This document shows, piece after piece, positions 35,272-45,123 of a stretch of 64,000 bases of DNA. Source of the DNA: CAYZMS01 sp964479625 (GTDB taxonomy: Bacteria > Bacteroidota > Bacteroidia > Chitinophagales > Saprospiraceae); the NCBI GenBank assembly GCA_964479625.1, contig CAYZMS010000013.1, forward strand, positions 1 through 64,000. The letters are read 5' to 3'. Within the stretch, counting starts at the first letter, position 1, and every line of letters starts with the position of its first letter. Both the position numbers and the translations under genes were made by a program. The notes under the pieces are model-generated. The model ran no database searches and was not told the DNA's origin. It saw only the letters and a program-made list of their open reading frames with translations.

Positions 35272-36234
35272 ATGAACTGGTCTATTCTTATCGATAACTT
35301 TACCAACCCTGCTCTGCTATTTTTTATATTGGGAATTATCGCTGTTCGATTAAAGAGTGATTTAGCTATCCCGGACACCTCCTCCAAGTTCATTTCGATG
35401 TACCTCCTGTTTTCTATTGGATTTAAAGGGGGGCAAGAATTAGCCCATAGTGCTTTTACGCTGGAGATTTTCAATGTGCTTCTGTTTGGTGTGGGCATGG
35501 CCTTGGTTGTTCCTCTGTATACTTTTTTTATCCTGAAGCGCAAATTTTCCATACCAAACTCCAGCGCTATAGCTGCAGCTTATGGATCGGTAAGTGCCGT
35601 TACCTTCGTGACCGCAGTTTCTTATCTGGAGATCCAGGAGATCTCGTTTGGGGGGCATATGGTAGCGGTTATGGCTTTAATGGAAGCGCCTGCCATTATT
35701 GTAGGGGTGTTTTTAATGAGCATTTATGAGCGCGATACGGTTAGCCGAATGCCCTTTAATAAAATCCTTAATCATTCGCTGACCAATGGCAGTGTTTTAC
35801 TGATTGTAGGAAGTCTGATTATTGGGCTAATTGCTTCTGAAAAACAGGCCCAGGGTATCGAACCATTCACTACTGATATTTTCAAGGGCTTTCTGGCGGT
35901 CTTTCTGTTGGACATGGGGATCACCAGCGGGAAGCGTATTACTTCTCTGCTGGAAAAAGGCTGGATTCCTTTTGCATTTGCCATCATTATACCCATTATT
36001 AACGGGTGTACCGTAGCCTTGACCAGTGGGTTCATTACTCAAGATCTGGGATCGCGCTTTTTATTGGCCATCCTCGCTGCCAGTGCTTCCTACATTGCCG
36101 TTCCAGCAGCTATGAAACTGGCTGCTCCCCAGGCAAATCCCGGCTTATACTTACCTATGTCGCTGGCTATTACTTTTCCCTTTAATATTACCTTTGGCAT
36201 GCCGTTGTACTTTTTGATCGCCAGTGTAACCTAG
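35272..36234 (+). CDS. SbtA-type sodium-dependent bicarbonate transporter
   Basis: The 320-residue membrane protein matches the DUF897/SbtA family, which takes up bicarbonate with sodium in cyanobacteria and is found in many heterotrophs. It has about ten helices. Family marks are NPALLFFILGIIAVRLKSDL near the start, LLFSIGFKGGQELA (about 46-59), AYGSVSAVTFVTA (about 103-115) and ASASYIAVPAAMKLAAP (about 268). The PII-like partner SbtB is not seen nearby. In a heterotroph it may supply bicarbonate for carboxylases. The gene ends three bases before the end of the serine hydrolase pseudogene. Confidence 0.85.
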   Translation: MNWSILIDNFTNPALLFFILGIIAVRLKSDLAIPDTSSKFISMYLLFSIGFKGGQELAHSAFTLEIFNVLLFGVGMALVVPLYTFFILKRKFSIPNSSAIAAAYGSVSAVTFVTAVSYLEIQEISFGGHMVAVMALMEAPAIIVGVFLMSIYERDTVSRMPFNKILNHSLTNGSVLLIVGSLIIGLIASEKQAQGIEPFTTDIFKGFLAVFLLDMGITSGKRITSLLEKGWIPFAFAIIIPIINGCTVALTSGFITQDLGSRFLLAILAASASYIAVPAAMKLAAPQANPGLYLPMSLAITFPFNITFGMPLYFLIASVT

Positions 36235-36237
36235 TTT

Positions 36238-37928
36238 TTAGTCTTTATTTAAACCCGGTAGAATATATTGTTCCAGTATGCGCTCCGGCTATTGGGTTTT
36301 CCCGTTGCGATAGTTCCCTGAAGTGATAACCACAACGGTTTTCAGTTCCGGGAGCAGGAACAGGTATTGCCCTCCGGCGCCCCTGCACTCGATGGAACGA
36401 ACTGGTTGATCCAAACCAGGATAGCTTTGATGCCAAAACAGGTAGCCATAGGTATTTCTGTCCCGGGCGTTCGCTAGAACGGTATGTTTATTCATACTGG
36501 CTTCTATCCAGGACGCCGAAAGTAAACGTTGATCCTCCCAAATGCCTCCATTTAAATATAACTGCCCATAGCGAAGCAAATCTCTGGGGGTCAGATACCA
36601 ACCACCACCAAAAAAGACCTGATGCTCGTTGTTGGTTTGCAGGCGATAATTCGAAATATCCATTGGTCCAAAAAGTGTTCGATGGATATAAAACTCTAGG
36701 GGCTCTTTAATTTGTCTGGTCAGGATGGGAGCCAGCAAATGAAGGTTTCCAGAACCGTAATTAGCCTGAATGCTTGGAGGGTACACCATAGGCGCTGATA
36801 AGATCCGACGGGTCCAGTCCGGTTCATTTTGATAACTATCCTCGCTGGCAAAAGCGTTTCGATCCAAACCGAAATCAATGGCGTCCAGTCCGAAACTCAT
36901 GGTAAGTAAGTGGTACATTTTGATGCCTTCCTTGCCATTACTCCAATCCAGTCCCGGAAATTCTTGTTCGAAGAAAGATTTTATCTCCTGCCCCGCGCCA
37001 TCCAGCATCTCTTGATCGACGGCTATTCCGATCATAGTGCCAGCAAAACTTTTCGAAAGGGAACGCGTGTCGTGGGGTATATTGATCTGAAAGCCTTCGA
37101 AATAATGCTTGTAGAGGGATAGTACCCTCCCGGACGATTAAAATAGCATGGGTGCCTTGCAGGCTGTCCTGGAGATCAGCTTGGGTAAGGTCCTGAAAGG
37201 CTGGGTGGTCCTGAACAATTGTGTGCTTTTTAGATGCTGGCAGGTGGGATTGACCAAGCCGCCATTCCTCGTAAGGGCTGGGTCGGAGGGGGAAGTTGGT
37301 TTTTGAATTCCAGGAAGTTTGCTTCCAATTCGATCTGCTTATCTTCTAGCAAGGCCTCAAAGCGAATATTCGAACGCCTATCGCGAAAGCGGGAGCCCTT
37401 TTTAGTTTCCTGGAAGTCGGTGCCATACATATAGTGAAAACTGGGAGGGCCAAAGAAAGTCGAGGCACCAAAGCTACCATCGTCAAAGCGATCCAATGAC
37501 AGGTAAAAGCTTGTAGCTCCTCCGTCGGGGAGTAGCAAATTCCACTCGTCTCGCCACTTGTTTTTCCCATCTGGTCGCAGGGCTATATGCGAAAGATGGT
37601 GGCCAGTTTGGATGAAAGCAGTAGGCGTTGCCACTGTCAAATCTATTTGGAAAATCAACTGGTCCTCGTAAGCTCCCCGCCAAAACCCTGGTTGGGTTTC
37701 CTTTAGCAAAAGGGTTTTTCCCTGGTCGTTCTTGGTGAAGCGGGCAGTTAATTGATCACCATCTTTTTCAAGATCAATAGTAAATGAAAAAGCGTTGATA
37801 CCTTCCCAATTGCCGGGCCACTACCCTTCGTAGGAAGATAAGTCGGATTGGGCTGTTGCCTTCGTTAAGAAAAATAGGAATAGTAGATCCAAAAAGAGAA
37901 CGGAAGTTCGAGAATTGGACGAATTCAT
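36238..37928 (-). pseudogene. Serine hydrolase (beta-lactamase-like), degraded
   Basis: The reading starts at ATG 37928 with a signal peptide (FFLTKATAQ) and would end at TAA 36238-36240, about 560 codons. The middle shows SLSKSFAGTM, the SxxK nucleophile of class C beta-lactamase-related hydrolases, and later YGSGN and FGGGWYLTPRDLL. Four lesions are seen: TAG at 37821-37823, a frameshift near 37273-37300, a second frameshift near 37112-37125, and TAG at 36289-36291 shortly before the natural end. Each frame joins sensibly to the next, so the ancestor was intact. It is divergent from the esterase pseudogene; the start codons are 125 bases apart. Confidence 0.85.
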
Positions 37929-38053
37929 TTTCAGCAGATTATCAGTTAAATTGCAAAGAGGTGAGTTATAACTTTCTATACCAAAAAAGGAGAAGTTGCA
38001 CGCGGCGCTTACTGCTTGAAATCTATACCAAAATTTATTTTCAATCTTTAGAA

Positions 38054-39001
38054 ATGAATGTACCAATACCCTTGAAGAACTCCAGCCTTTTGATTCTAAT
38101 ACTTTGTTGCAGTTGGCAATCCTATTCGCAGTCCCCTTTGCCCGAAGTGACCTACGGTAAGATTGAACGGGTCCTTGAGTTCGAATCGGAATATATTACA
38201 GCTCGTATTATAGAAATTTGGTTGCCAGATGGTTACCCGGAGGTAAGGCAATACGGGGTTCTGTATATGCACGATGGACAAATGCTGTACGATGCCACTA
38301 AAACCTGGAACAAACAAGCCTGGGAGGCAGATGAAACGGCCCAACGCTTAATGCAATCAGAGGCCATAAAACCCTTTATCATAGTTGGCATTTGGAATGG
38401 TGGCTCAACATGCCATTCCGATTACTTTCCTCAAAAACCTTTTTAGCAGCTTTCTCCGTCTGAAAGAGATACTGTCCTGGCTCAGTTGAAAAAAGCAGAC
38501 CGTACGGATGCCGACTTTCAACCTCAATCTGATAACTATTTAAAATTTCTGGTGGAGGAGTTGAAGCCCTATATCGACACCAACTATTCTGTCTTTACTA
38601 AGCGGGAAAACACCTGTATTGAAGGCAGCAGCATGGGGGGACTCATCTCCTAGTACGCCCTATGTGAATATCCTGAAATATTTGGTGGAACGGCCTGTTT
38701 ATCTACTCACTGGCCCGGCACCTTTACCTTGTTGAACAATCCTGTCCCCGATGCATTTATTCATTACCTTAAAAAGCAATTACCAGATCCGGCCACTCAC
38801 CGTATCTATTTCGTTTACGGAGATCAAAGCCTGAATGTCCTTTATCCGGAGATCCAAAAGCGGGTCGATAAGGTGTTGGCCAAGGTTGGCTATACTTCAA
38901 GTAACTGGCAGACCCTGTTTTTCCCCGGGGATGACCACAGTGAAATTGCTTGGGCCAGAAGGCTGAATAGGGCATTTAGTTTTTTGTGGTTGAAAGAATA
39001 A
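38054..39001 (+). pseudogene. Putative esterase (alpha/beta hydrolase), two premature TAG codons
   Basis: ATG 38054 gives a signal peptide (CCSWQSYSQ) for a secreted esterase D-like alpha/beta hydrolase of about 315 residues. The whole frame is preserved, but TAG at 38444-38446 and TAG at 38651-38653 interrupt it. Landmarks are YMHDGQMLYDA, the nucleophile elbow GSSMGG just before the second stop, VYGDQSLN (acid) and DDHSE (histidine). No frameshift is seen. The gene is divergent from a degraded serine hydrolase, so the pair appears to have been lost together. Confidence 0.85.
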
Positions 39002-39054
39002 GTCCACACAGCCTCTGCTACTAGAAAGCGTTACCCGCTGCAATCGCTGTGAAC

Positions 39055-39071
39055 CTCTGCGCCCGCTGCGT
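39055..39071 (+). repeat. Dispersed GC-rich module, copy A
   Basis: CTCTGCGCCCGCTGCGT here is 16/17 identical to two copies at 58667-58683 and 58924-58940. It sits just before the small gene at 39088. Confidence 0.6.
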
Positions 39072-39087
39072 AAAAAAATCACCCAAA

Positions 39088-39576
39088 ATGAAAGAAATTA
39101 TTCCCAATAACAAAGGACTCATTACCACTCCTGACCTCGACTACCTGGGCGGAAAGTATGGTATTTGGGAACGATTCAGGATTGGTGGTATTGGCTCACC
39201 CAAAACCATTTATAAAGAGGGCATTGATGAATTCGATCGACTAAAGCGGAACATCAGCGGTGAAACGGCTTTCCTGAATTTCGAGCTTTTCAAAAAAGGC
39301 TTAATCCTCCGTTTGAACATGCATCAACGGTACTGTTTGTTAGGCATGCAACTTGCCGAGATCACCGGTATTCACCTATCCGTAAACCTGGTAGAAAAGG
39401 AACCCGATAAGTGGAGCAAACTGGCCTCCGCTACTTTTTATAAAGGTCAGTTCGAACTGGAGACTTTCGAAAAAAACCTGCAATTTTCCATCCTTAGCAG
39501 GGAGCTAGAGGGATTGATACAGTTTTTTCGAAAAGAAGCCTTTGGAGGTAGGTTCAGTTTCTACCAGGCTACCTGA
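39088..39576 (+). CDS. Hypothetical cytosolic protein
   Basis: The frame opens at 39049, but ATG 39088 gives a clean start (MKEIIPNNKGLITTPD). The 162-residue protein has no signal peptide or membrane segment. It is mixed alpha/beta with basic segments (FRIGGIGSPKTIYKEG) and a conspicuous MHQRYCLLGMQLAEIT helix. I do not recognise it. It is the only intact-looking gene within an island of pseudogenes (36.2-41.5 kb). Its stop is three bases before the end of the dienelactone hydrolase fragment. Confidence 0.6.
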   Translation: MKEIIPNNKGLITTPDLDYLGGKYGIWERFRIGGIGSPKTIYKEGIDEFDRLKRNISGETAFLNFELFKKGLILRLNMHQRYCLLGMQLAEITGIHLSVNLVEKEPDKWSKLASATFYKGQFELETFEKNLQFSILSRELEGLIQFFRKEAFGGRFSFYQAT

Positions 39577-39579
39577 TTT

Positions 39580-40000
39580 TCACTCTTCCAGCACCTCTAA
39601 CAATCGCTGCCAGGCCTGATCATGGGCTTTTTTATTGGCAGCATCTGCTTCGGCTTCACTGCCGCGTCGCATAAATGCGTGGCCGGCACTTTCGTAGACG
39701 ACATAGTCATAGGTATGGCCATATTGTTTCATAGCCTTCTCTGTGTCGGGGATGGTGGCATTCACCCGATTGTCGGCGCCGCCATAGAAACCGTAAACCG
39801 GGCAATTGATCGTTTCGAACTCAGCTGCCTCCTTTGGAGCTGTACCATAAAACACGCAAGCCTCTTTTAGCTCAGGATTATTGGTTGCATATCGAAAGGT
39901 TTGGGAGCCGCTCCAGCAAAAGCCCACTACAGAGATCTTCCCATTGCAGGCCGGGTCTTTTTTCAGGAATTCAAAAGCAGCGTTAAGATCAAAAAGCGCC
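39580..40000 (-). pseudogene. Dienelactone hydrolase family, 3' fragment
   Basis: Read from the right, homology begins about position 40000 with LALFDLNAAFEFLKK. It continues through the nucleophile motif VVGFCWSGSQTF (FCWSG: cysteine two residues before the serine as printed; canonical members have GxCxGG), VFYGTAP, CPVYGFYGGADNRVN and SAGHAFMRR to the end at 39580. About the first half of the enzyme is missing. The frame stays open to 40158, but that part is antisense to a Crp-family gene. A deletion has joined two divergent genes. Confidence 0.75.
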
Positions 40001-40476
40001 AATTTATCGACCAATCGGGTTTCGTTTCCCAATACCGGAATTATGTACAGAAGGGGGCCTTTCGGTCCTACTTTATCGATAAGGACGGAAAGGAACATAC
40101 TGTCCAAATCGCTGTAGAAGATTGGTTTGTAGGTGACTTCTACAGCTACATCACCCAAACACCGGCTACCCTATATGTAGAAGCTCTTGAAGATTCTATC
40201 CTGCTGCAAATGACCTATGGCGAAATCGAAGGACTCTGCCAGGAAATACACCCCTTAAGTGAATACTTTAGACGATCCACAGCGCGCGCTTTTGCCTTCT
40301 CTCGCAAGCGGGCCTTATCCAATTTAAGCTTAACAGCGGAAGAAAAGTACCTGGAACTTCTTGGGCGATACCCGAACATCGTCAAGCGGATACCACAGAA
40401 GATCATTGCCTCCTATCTGGGTATGACCCCCGAATTTCTTTCGAAAATCCGAAGCAGACTATCGGGCAGATCTTAA
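39965..40476 (+). pseudogene. Crp/Fnr-family regulator, 5' truncated
   Basis: The sequence from about 39980 on is Crp-like: KIKKRQFIDQSGFVSQYRNY then VQKGAFRSYFIDKDGKEHT (cyclic-nucleotide-binding fold), EDWFVGDFYSYI and EALEDSILLQM. The C-terminal helix-turn-helix reads PQKIIASYLGMTPEFLSKIRSRL, in the order usual for this Bacteroidota branch. The first 20-30 codons are absent, replaced by sequence antisense to the dienelactone hydrolase. The ATG at 39901 could still start a 191-residue chimera, so low-level function cannot be excluded. Confidence 0.7.
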
Positions 40477-40631
40477 ACTACTTCAAGTCTTTTTCTTAAG
40501 TCAGTTCATTTTTTCAATCGGTCTGATGCGACATCTTTGTTAGGTCGAAAGATAGGTTGTTCCATTAATTTACAAACTGCAGTTGACTGAAAAAGAAAGG
40601 ACTTTCGTCCAACTGCTCACCAAAAGAAGTT

Positions 40632-41460
40632 ATGGAAAAAAGAATTTGGTTCATCACGGGTATTTCCAGCGGACTAGGGGCAGCCCTTGCCGAGGCTGTT
40701 ATCGAAAAAGGGGTATGTTATCTGAACCTTCCGAAACCCTGCTCAGGTAGAAGCCTTCAATCAAAAAAATGCCGGTAAGGGGGAGAGTATTTTACTGGAT
40801 ATTTCAGATGAAAAAGCGGTTGAATCCAGTGTTGCGGGCGTTATTTCCAAATTGGGGCGAATCGATGTGCTGGTGAATAATGCTGGCTTTGGTTTTGCCG
40901 GCGCTATTGAAGAGACTTCCATGGAAGAAGTGCGAAAGGTGTTTGAGGTGAACTTTTTCGGCCTTCTAAAAATGACCCAGGCGGTTTTGCCTTTTATGAG
41001 AAAGACAGAGAAAGGCCACATCGTTCAGATCTCTTCCCACGGGGGCGTAAAGGCTTTTGCCGGCTTCGGGATCTACAATGCGAGTAAATTTGCCGTTGAA
41101 GGGTTCAGCGAAGCCTTGGCGCAGGAGGTTAAACCCCTGGGCATAAAGGTTTCCTTAGTAGAACCCGGCCCCTTCCGAACTGCCTTTGCAGGGGATGGGC
41201 TAGGGCTGGCTCAAAAAGAAATTGAGGATTACTCGGAAACATCCGGTGTCTTTAAGGCGAAATTAAAAGGCGTACACGGTAAACAGGAAGGAGACCCCGC
41301 AAAGGCAGCTCAGGCGATCATTGGTCTGGTGGAAGCTAAAAACCCCAGCCTGCGCCTGCCACTTGGAAAAACGGCCTTGATGACCATTGGCATGAAACTG
41401 GACAGCCTTCAGGCTGACCTGGAAGCCAACCGGGCAATTGCTGAACAGGCGGTTTATTGA
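40632..41460 (+). pseudogene. Short-chain dehydrogenase/reductase, frameshifted
   Basis: From ATG 40632 the dinucleotide site FITGISSGLGAALAEAV is followed by a frameshift near 40713-40730. The other frame then carries RNPAQVEAFNQKN and the rest of the enzyme: NNAGFGFAGAIEE, ISSHGGVKAFAGFGIYNASKFAVEGF (the YxxxK pair in YNASK), and VEPGPFRTAFAG. The stop is TGA 41458-41460. The downstream part could be translated from GTG/ATG starts near 40852, but without the cofactor site it would not work. Family: classical SDR, oxidoreductase of unknown substrate. Confidence 0.85.
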
Positions 41461-41514
41461 AAGGAGCAAAAAAGCCACAAAAAATGCCTATATTGCCAAC
41501 AAAATGTTTTAAAT

Positions 41515-44500
41515 ATGGACAAACCGGCCCTTGCGCAAATCTTTTACCGGGAATTGCAAAAGGTAGTGCAGTCGGAAAAAACGGAGGTGGCAGAGCGCTT
41601 ACAGGCGGTCTTTCGCCTGATTCGCTTGTTGGTAGTGGAGGTAACCCGGGAAGAGCGATTACAATTCACCACTCTATTTGCTCGTATGGCCTATGTGGGC
41701 CAGCAGTACCGCTTGTCGCGTACAGAGCAATATTTTATGCACAGCCTGCGCAGGGAAGTAGATGACAAGGAAAGGGGAGAAGCCACTCTGGCTTATGCCG
41801 AAAAGTTGGTAGCTCTGTTGATCGAACGCCTGCTGGAAACGCCCCTGCCAGAAGCACTAAGCTCACTGAAAACCAGGCCCTGGCCGGAAATGGAGGTACA
41901 GGATGATGTGGCCGCGTTTATCCCCTATTGCAGGGCGGTGATCCTGGCGGATCGACCGGAAGAAAAATGCCTGGTCGCCCAGGCTGAGCAAGAACGAGGA
42001 GATCCCATCCAGGTAGAATATGGCATTCCGGATCGCAACGAGCATTTTCAGGATACCATTGAATTGATCCGGTCGGTCTTTAATTACCCCACAGTGGTAA
42101 GTTTGTTGGATTCGGAAGTAAGTACAGAAGGGATATACCGGCCCAAGGCAATAGTCATTGAACCCGACCATCTGGTGGATGTAACGGCCATAGCCGAGTC
42201 TTTTCAAAACTTTGGCCTCATGCCGGAGAAATTCCTCCTGACCAAGTTTTTACCCTTCCGCAACAGCCTGCCTTTGCTGCGCGGACATATTGCCAATTTC
42301 TTTCTGGATCAGTTGCTGCAGGTGCCTGATGCTACCTTTAAGGATACCTTTCGAAAGGTCTTTCAACTCAATCCGTTGGCGTTTTGCCTGTTGAATGACC
42401 GGGAGTTGAGGGAGTTACGACAAAAAACGCAAAGACATTTTCTGACCCTGAAGGAGATGGTCCAAGAGGGGTTTAAGGGGCAGGGCATCGAACCAGAGGC
42501 CTGCTACCTGGAGCCCAGTTTTTGTTCGAATGTCTATGGCATACAAGGACGGTTGGATGTGCTTTATCAGCAAAGCAGCAAAACGGCCATTGTCGAGTTG
42601 AAAAGTGGCAAGCCCTTTCGTCCCAATATCTACGGGCTTAGCCATAATCACTATATCCAGACCTTGCTATACGATTTGCTCATTCGAACGAATTTTGGGA
42701 GCAGTGTAAACTCAACTGCTTATATACTCTACAGTGGGGAGCCCCAAAACGCCCTGCGTTATGCACCGGCCTCTCTTACCCAACAATACGACGCCCTACG
42801 CGTCAGAAACCTCATCCTTGGTCTGGAGCGACGATTGATGCAACAAGGGTATAATCCTTTCCTGGGAGAAACCGATGCGGGAGAACGCTTCCAGGCCTTA
42901 TTCGGGCGTTTGTCCCCCTCTTTTTTCTCGGAAGCCAAAGGCTATGTAGTAACTGATTTACAGGCTTTCGAAAAAACTTTGCAGGGGCTGAGTAAACTGG
43001 AACGGGCTTATTTCGCCTCCTTTGCCGGCTTTCTGGCCCGGGAGCATAAACTTGCCAAAACTGGACAGGATGCCACCGAGGGCGTACACGGGCAAGCTGC
43101 CCTTTGGCTGGAGTCTCCAGAGGAAAAAATGGAAGCTTTTGCCCTCTTGAATCACCTGCAATTGATCGACAATCAGGCCCGGTCGGAGGCCCCGACACTG
43201 ACCTTTTTTCGGACCGAAAAAACCATTCGTCTGGCCAATTTTCGAATTGGAGATATCGCCGTTCTGTACCCGGAAGGAGAAGGGAGTCCTCTGCGACAAC
43301 AACTGTTTAAGTGCAGCATAGTAGAACTGAACGACAAACAGGTAACCATCCGGCTTCGTTCCCCCCAATTCAACGACCTCATCTTCCAGGAACACCGATA
43401 CTGGAATCTGGAACATGACCTTTTTGACAGCAGCTTTAACAAATTATACCAAAGCCTGTTCACCTTTGCTCAGGCACCCGAAGACAAACGGGCACTGCTT
43501 CTGGGGCTTCAGCCACCCGCCAAACCGGCGCCGCAGCAAAATTTGGAAGTGCCTGGTGGAATGACCAAAGAACAAGCCGATTTATTCCGGCAAATCCTAG
43601 CCGCTCCGGATTATTTCTTACTGTGGGGGCCGCCGGGTACGGGAAAGACCAGTGTTATGTTAAAACAACTGGCGGGCTATCTCTTTGACCATTCGAAAGA
43701 GAACCTCCTGCTACTGGCTTACACCAACAGGGCAGTAGATGAGATCTGCGAAGCGGTCGAAGCCCACTGCCCCGATATGCACCAGGCCTATTTGCGGATC
43801 GGTTCCCGGTTTTCGACCGATCCCCGTTTTGCGGATCGCCTCCTGGTGGCACAGACCGAACAGCTTACCACCAGAAAAGAACTTCGGAAGTTGATCGAAA
43901 ATACCCGAATTATTATCGGTACGGTAGCTTCCGTTTTGGGAAAGCCTGAACTGTTCGAACTAAAGCAGTTCCACAGGGTAATCATCGATGAGGCTAGTCA
44001 GCTACTTGAACCACAGTTGGTGGGTTTGTTGCCGAAGGTTAAACGCTTCGTGCTGATCGGGGACCATAAGCAATTGCCGGCAGTAGTAGTACAGCATGAA
44101 CGGCAGTCAGCGGTTACAGCGCCCGCTCTTCGAAAGATCGGTCTTACCAATTTGCGGAATTCTTATTTTGAAAGGCTGCTTCACCTTTGCCAACAGCAAG
44201 GCTGGGACTGGGCTTATGGCCGCTTGAGTCGCCAGGGGCGAATGCATGAACGGATCATGGAATTCCCCAACCGCCGCTTTTACGAAGGTGGCCTGCAAGT
44301 TTTACCGGATAATATCGCCACCCACCAAAGAGCTGCCCTTAGCCTCCAACCCCAAGATCCTGAACACGCCTGGCAATCCCTTCTTTGCCGGGAAAGGGTA
44401 TTGTTTCTGGACACACCAGTAGATGATACCAGTCCACACGGGAAGACCAATCAGTTTGAAGCGGAGCAAGTGGTAGAACTAGTAAAACACTTTCAAAGCC

Positions 44501-44865
44501 TGTATGCTGCCGAAGGGCAGGCCCTAGCTGCCGGCGCTATCGGGATCATCACCCCCTACCGGGCTCAGATCGCCCAGATACAGGCTGCCTTCCAGGAGGC
44601 AGCTTATGATCCCGCAGCATTTACGATCGATACAGTGGAACGCTACCAGGGCGGTGCCCGAAAGATCATCATCATTTCCCTTTGTACCAACCGACTCAGT
44701 CAGTTGCAATCCCTTCAATCCCTTTCAGAGGAAGGAGTGGACCGGCGGCTTAACGTTGCCCTGACCCGTGCACGGGAGCACCTGGTCCTCTTGGGCAACC
44801 AGGAAATCCTTAAAGGGAGCCCCGTTTATCGCGATCTTATCGAACACTGTAGACAAGACCAATAA
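41515..44865 (+). CDS. Dna2-like nuclease-helicase (PD-(D/E)XK plus SF1 helicase)
   Basis: The 1116-residue protein has an N-terminal helical part. A RecB/Cas4-like PD-(D/E)XK nuclease follows, with H258 (LLRGHIANFFLD), D348 (GRLDVLY), E361/K363 (ELKSGK) and QTLLYDLL. A superfamily 1B helicase starts with Walker A GPPGTGKTS (about 704-712). It goes on with VIIDEAS (about 822), GDHKQLPAV, ITPYRAQIAQI, VERYQGG (about 1041) and RRLNVALTRARE (about 1076). The combination resembles eukaryotic Dna2 and related bacterial proteins. It likely processes DNA ends, flaps or R-loops in repair. It is monocistronic, between the pseudogene island and dnaE. Confidence 0.85.
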   Translation: MDKPALAQIFYRELQKVVQSEKTEVAERLQAVFRLIRLLVVEVTREERLQFTTLFARMAYVGQQYRLSRTEQYFMHSLRREVDDKERGEATLAYAEKLVALLIERLLETPLPEALSSLKTRPWPEMEVQDDVAAFIPYCRAVILADRPEEKCLVAQAEQERGDPIQVEYGIPDRNEHFQDTIELIRSVFNYPTVVSLLDSEVSTEGIYRPKAIVIEPDHLVDVTAIAESFQNFGLMPEKFLLTKFLPFRNSLPLLRGHIANFFLDQLLQVPDATFKDTFRKVFQLNPLAFCLLNDRELRELRQKTQRHFLTLKEMVQEGFKGQGIEPEACYLEPSFCSNVYGIQGRLDVLYQQSSKTAIVELKSGKPFRPNIYGLSHNHYIQTLLYDLLIRTNFGSSVNSTAYILYSGEPQNALRYAPASLTQQYDALRVRNLILGLERRLMQQGYNPFLGETDAGERFQALFGRLSPSFFSEAKGYVVTDLQAFEKTLQGLSKLERAYFASFAGFLAREHKLAKTGQDATEGVHGQAALWLESPEEKMEAFALLNHLQLIDNQARSEAPTLTFFRTEKTIRLANFRIGDIAVLYPEGEGSPLRQQLFKCSIVELNDKQVTIRLRSPQFNDLIFQEHRYWNLEHDLFDSSFNKLYQSLFTFAQAPEDKRALLLGLQPPAKPAPQQNLEVPGGMTKEQADLFRQILAAPDYFLLWGPPGTGKTSVMLKQLAGYLFDHSKENLLLLAYTNRAVDEICEAVEAHCPDMHQAYLRIGSRFSTDPRFADRLLVAQTEQLTTRKELRKLIENTRIIIGTVASVLGKPELFELKQFHRVIIDEASQLLEPQLVGLLPKVKRFVLIGDHKQLPAVVVQHERQSAVTAPALRKIGLTNLRNSYFERLLHLCQQQGWDWAYGRLSRQGRMHERIMEFPNRRFYEGGLQVLPDNIATHQRAALSLQPQDPEHAWQSLLCRERVLFLDTPVDDTSPHGKTNQFEAEQVVELVKHFQSLYAAEGQALAAGAIGIITPYRAQIAQIQAAFQEAAYDPAAFTIDTVERYQGGARKIIIISLCTNRLSQLQSLQSLSEEGVDRRLNVALTRAREHLVLLGNQEILKGSPVYRDLIEHCRQDQ

Positions 44866-45123
44866 GGGAAGGGTGACTTGCTTTCGGTAGTGACCAAATC
44901 ATCTTGGCTCGTATAGCAGTGTGGAAAACTTTTTGTTTTAATTCTATTGGAGCCAAAGGAGATTTGTGTTAAATTGGATAGTCTGAGGTATACTATTTAC
45001 CATTTTATTTGTTCATTTTGGTGATGATAGCTGCCATTGAGCTCCTTTAGCGAGCATCTATGGGAGGGCTGCAAGCCCCAAGCAATTCAACATCAGAAAC
45101 TAAAATTTTAACCTTCCAAATAA

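Noticed and set aside
36238..39001. TAG reassigned to glutamine (genetic code change)
   Set aside because: TAG is used as a normal stop in several healthy genes here (for example at 6951, 12165, 12304 and 14905), and the serine hydrolase also has frameshifts. Local decay explains the data better.
39901..40476. Intact 191-residue Crp-family regulator
   Set aside because: The first 20-30 residues are antisense to the dienelactone hydrolase nucleophile region and do not resemble a Crp N-terminus, so I treat it as truncated.
41515..44865. Cas4 or CRISPR-associated helicase
   Set aside because: The nuclease motif is Cas4/RecB-like, but no other cas gene or array is present and the fusion fits Dna2-like repair proteins.
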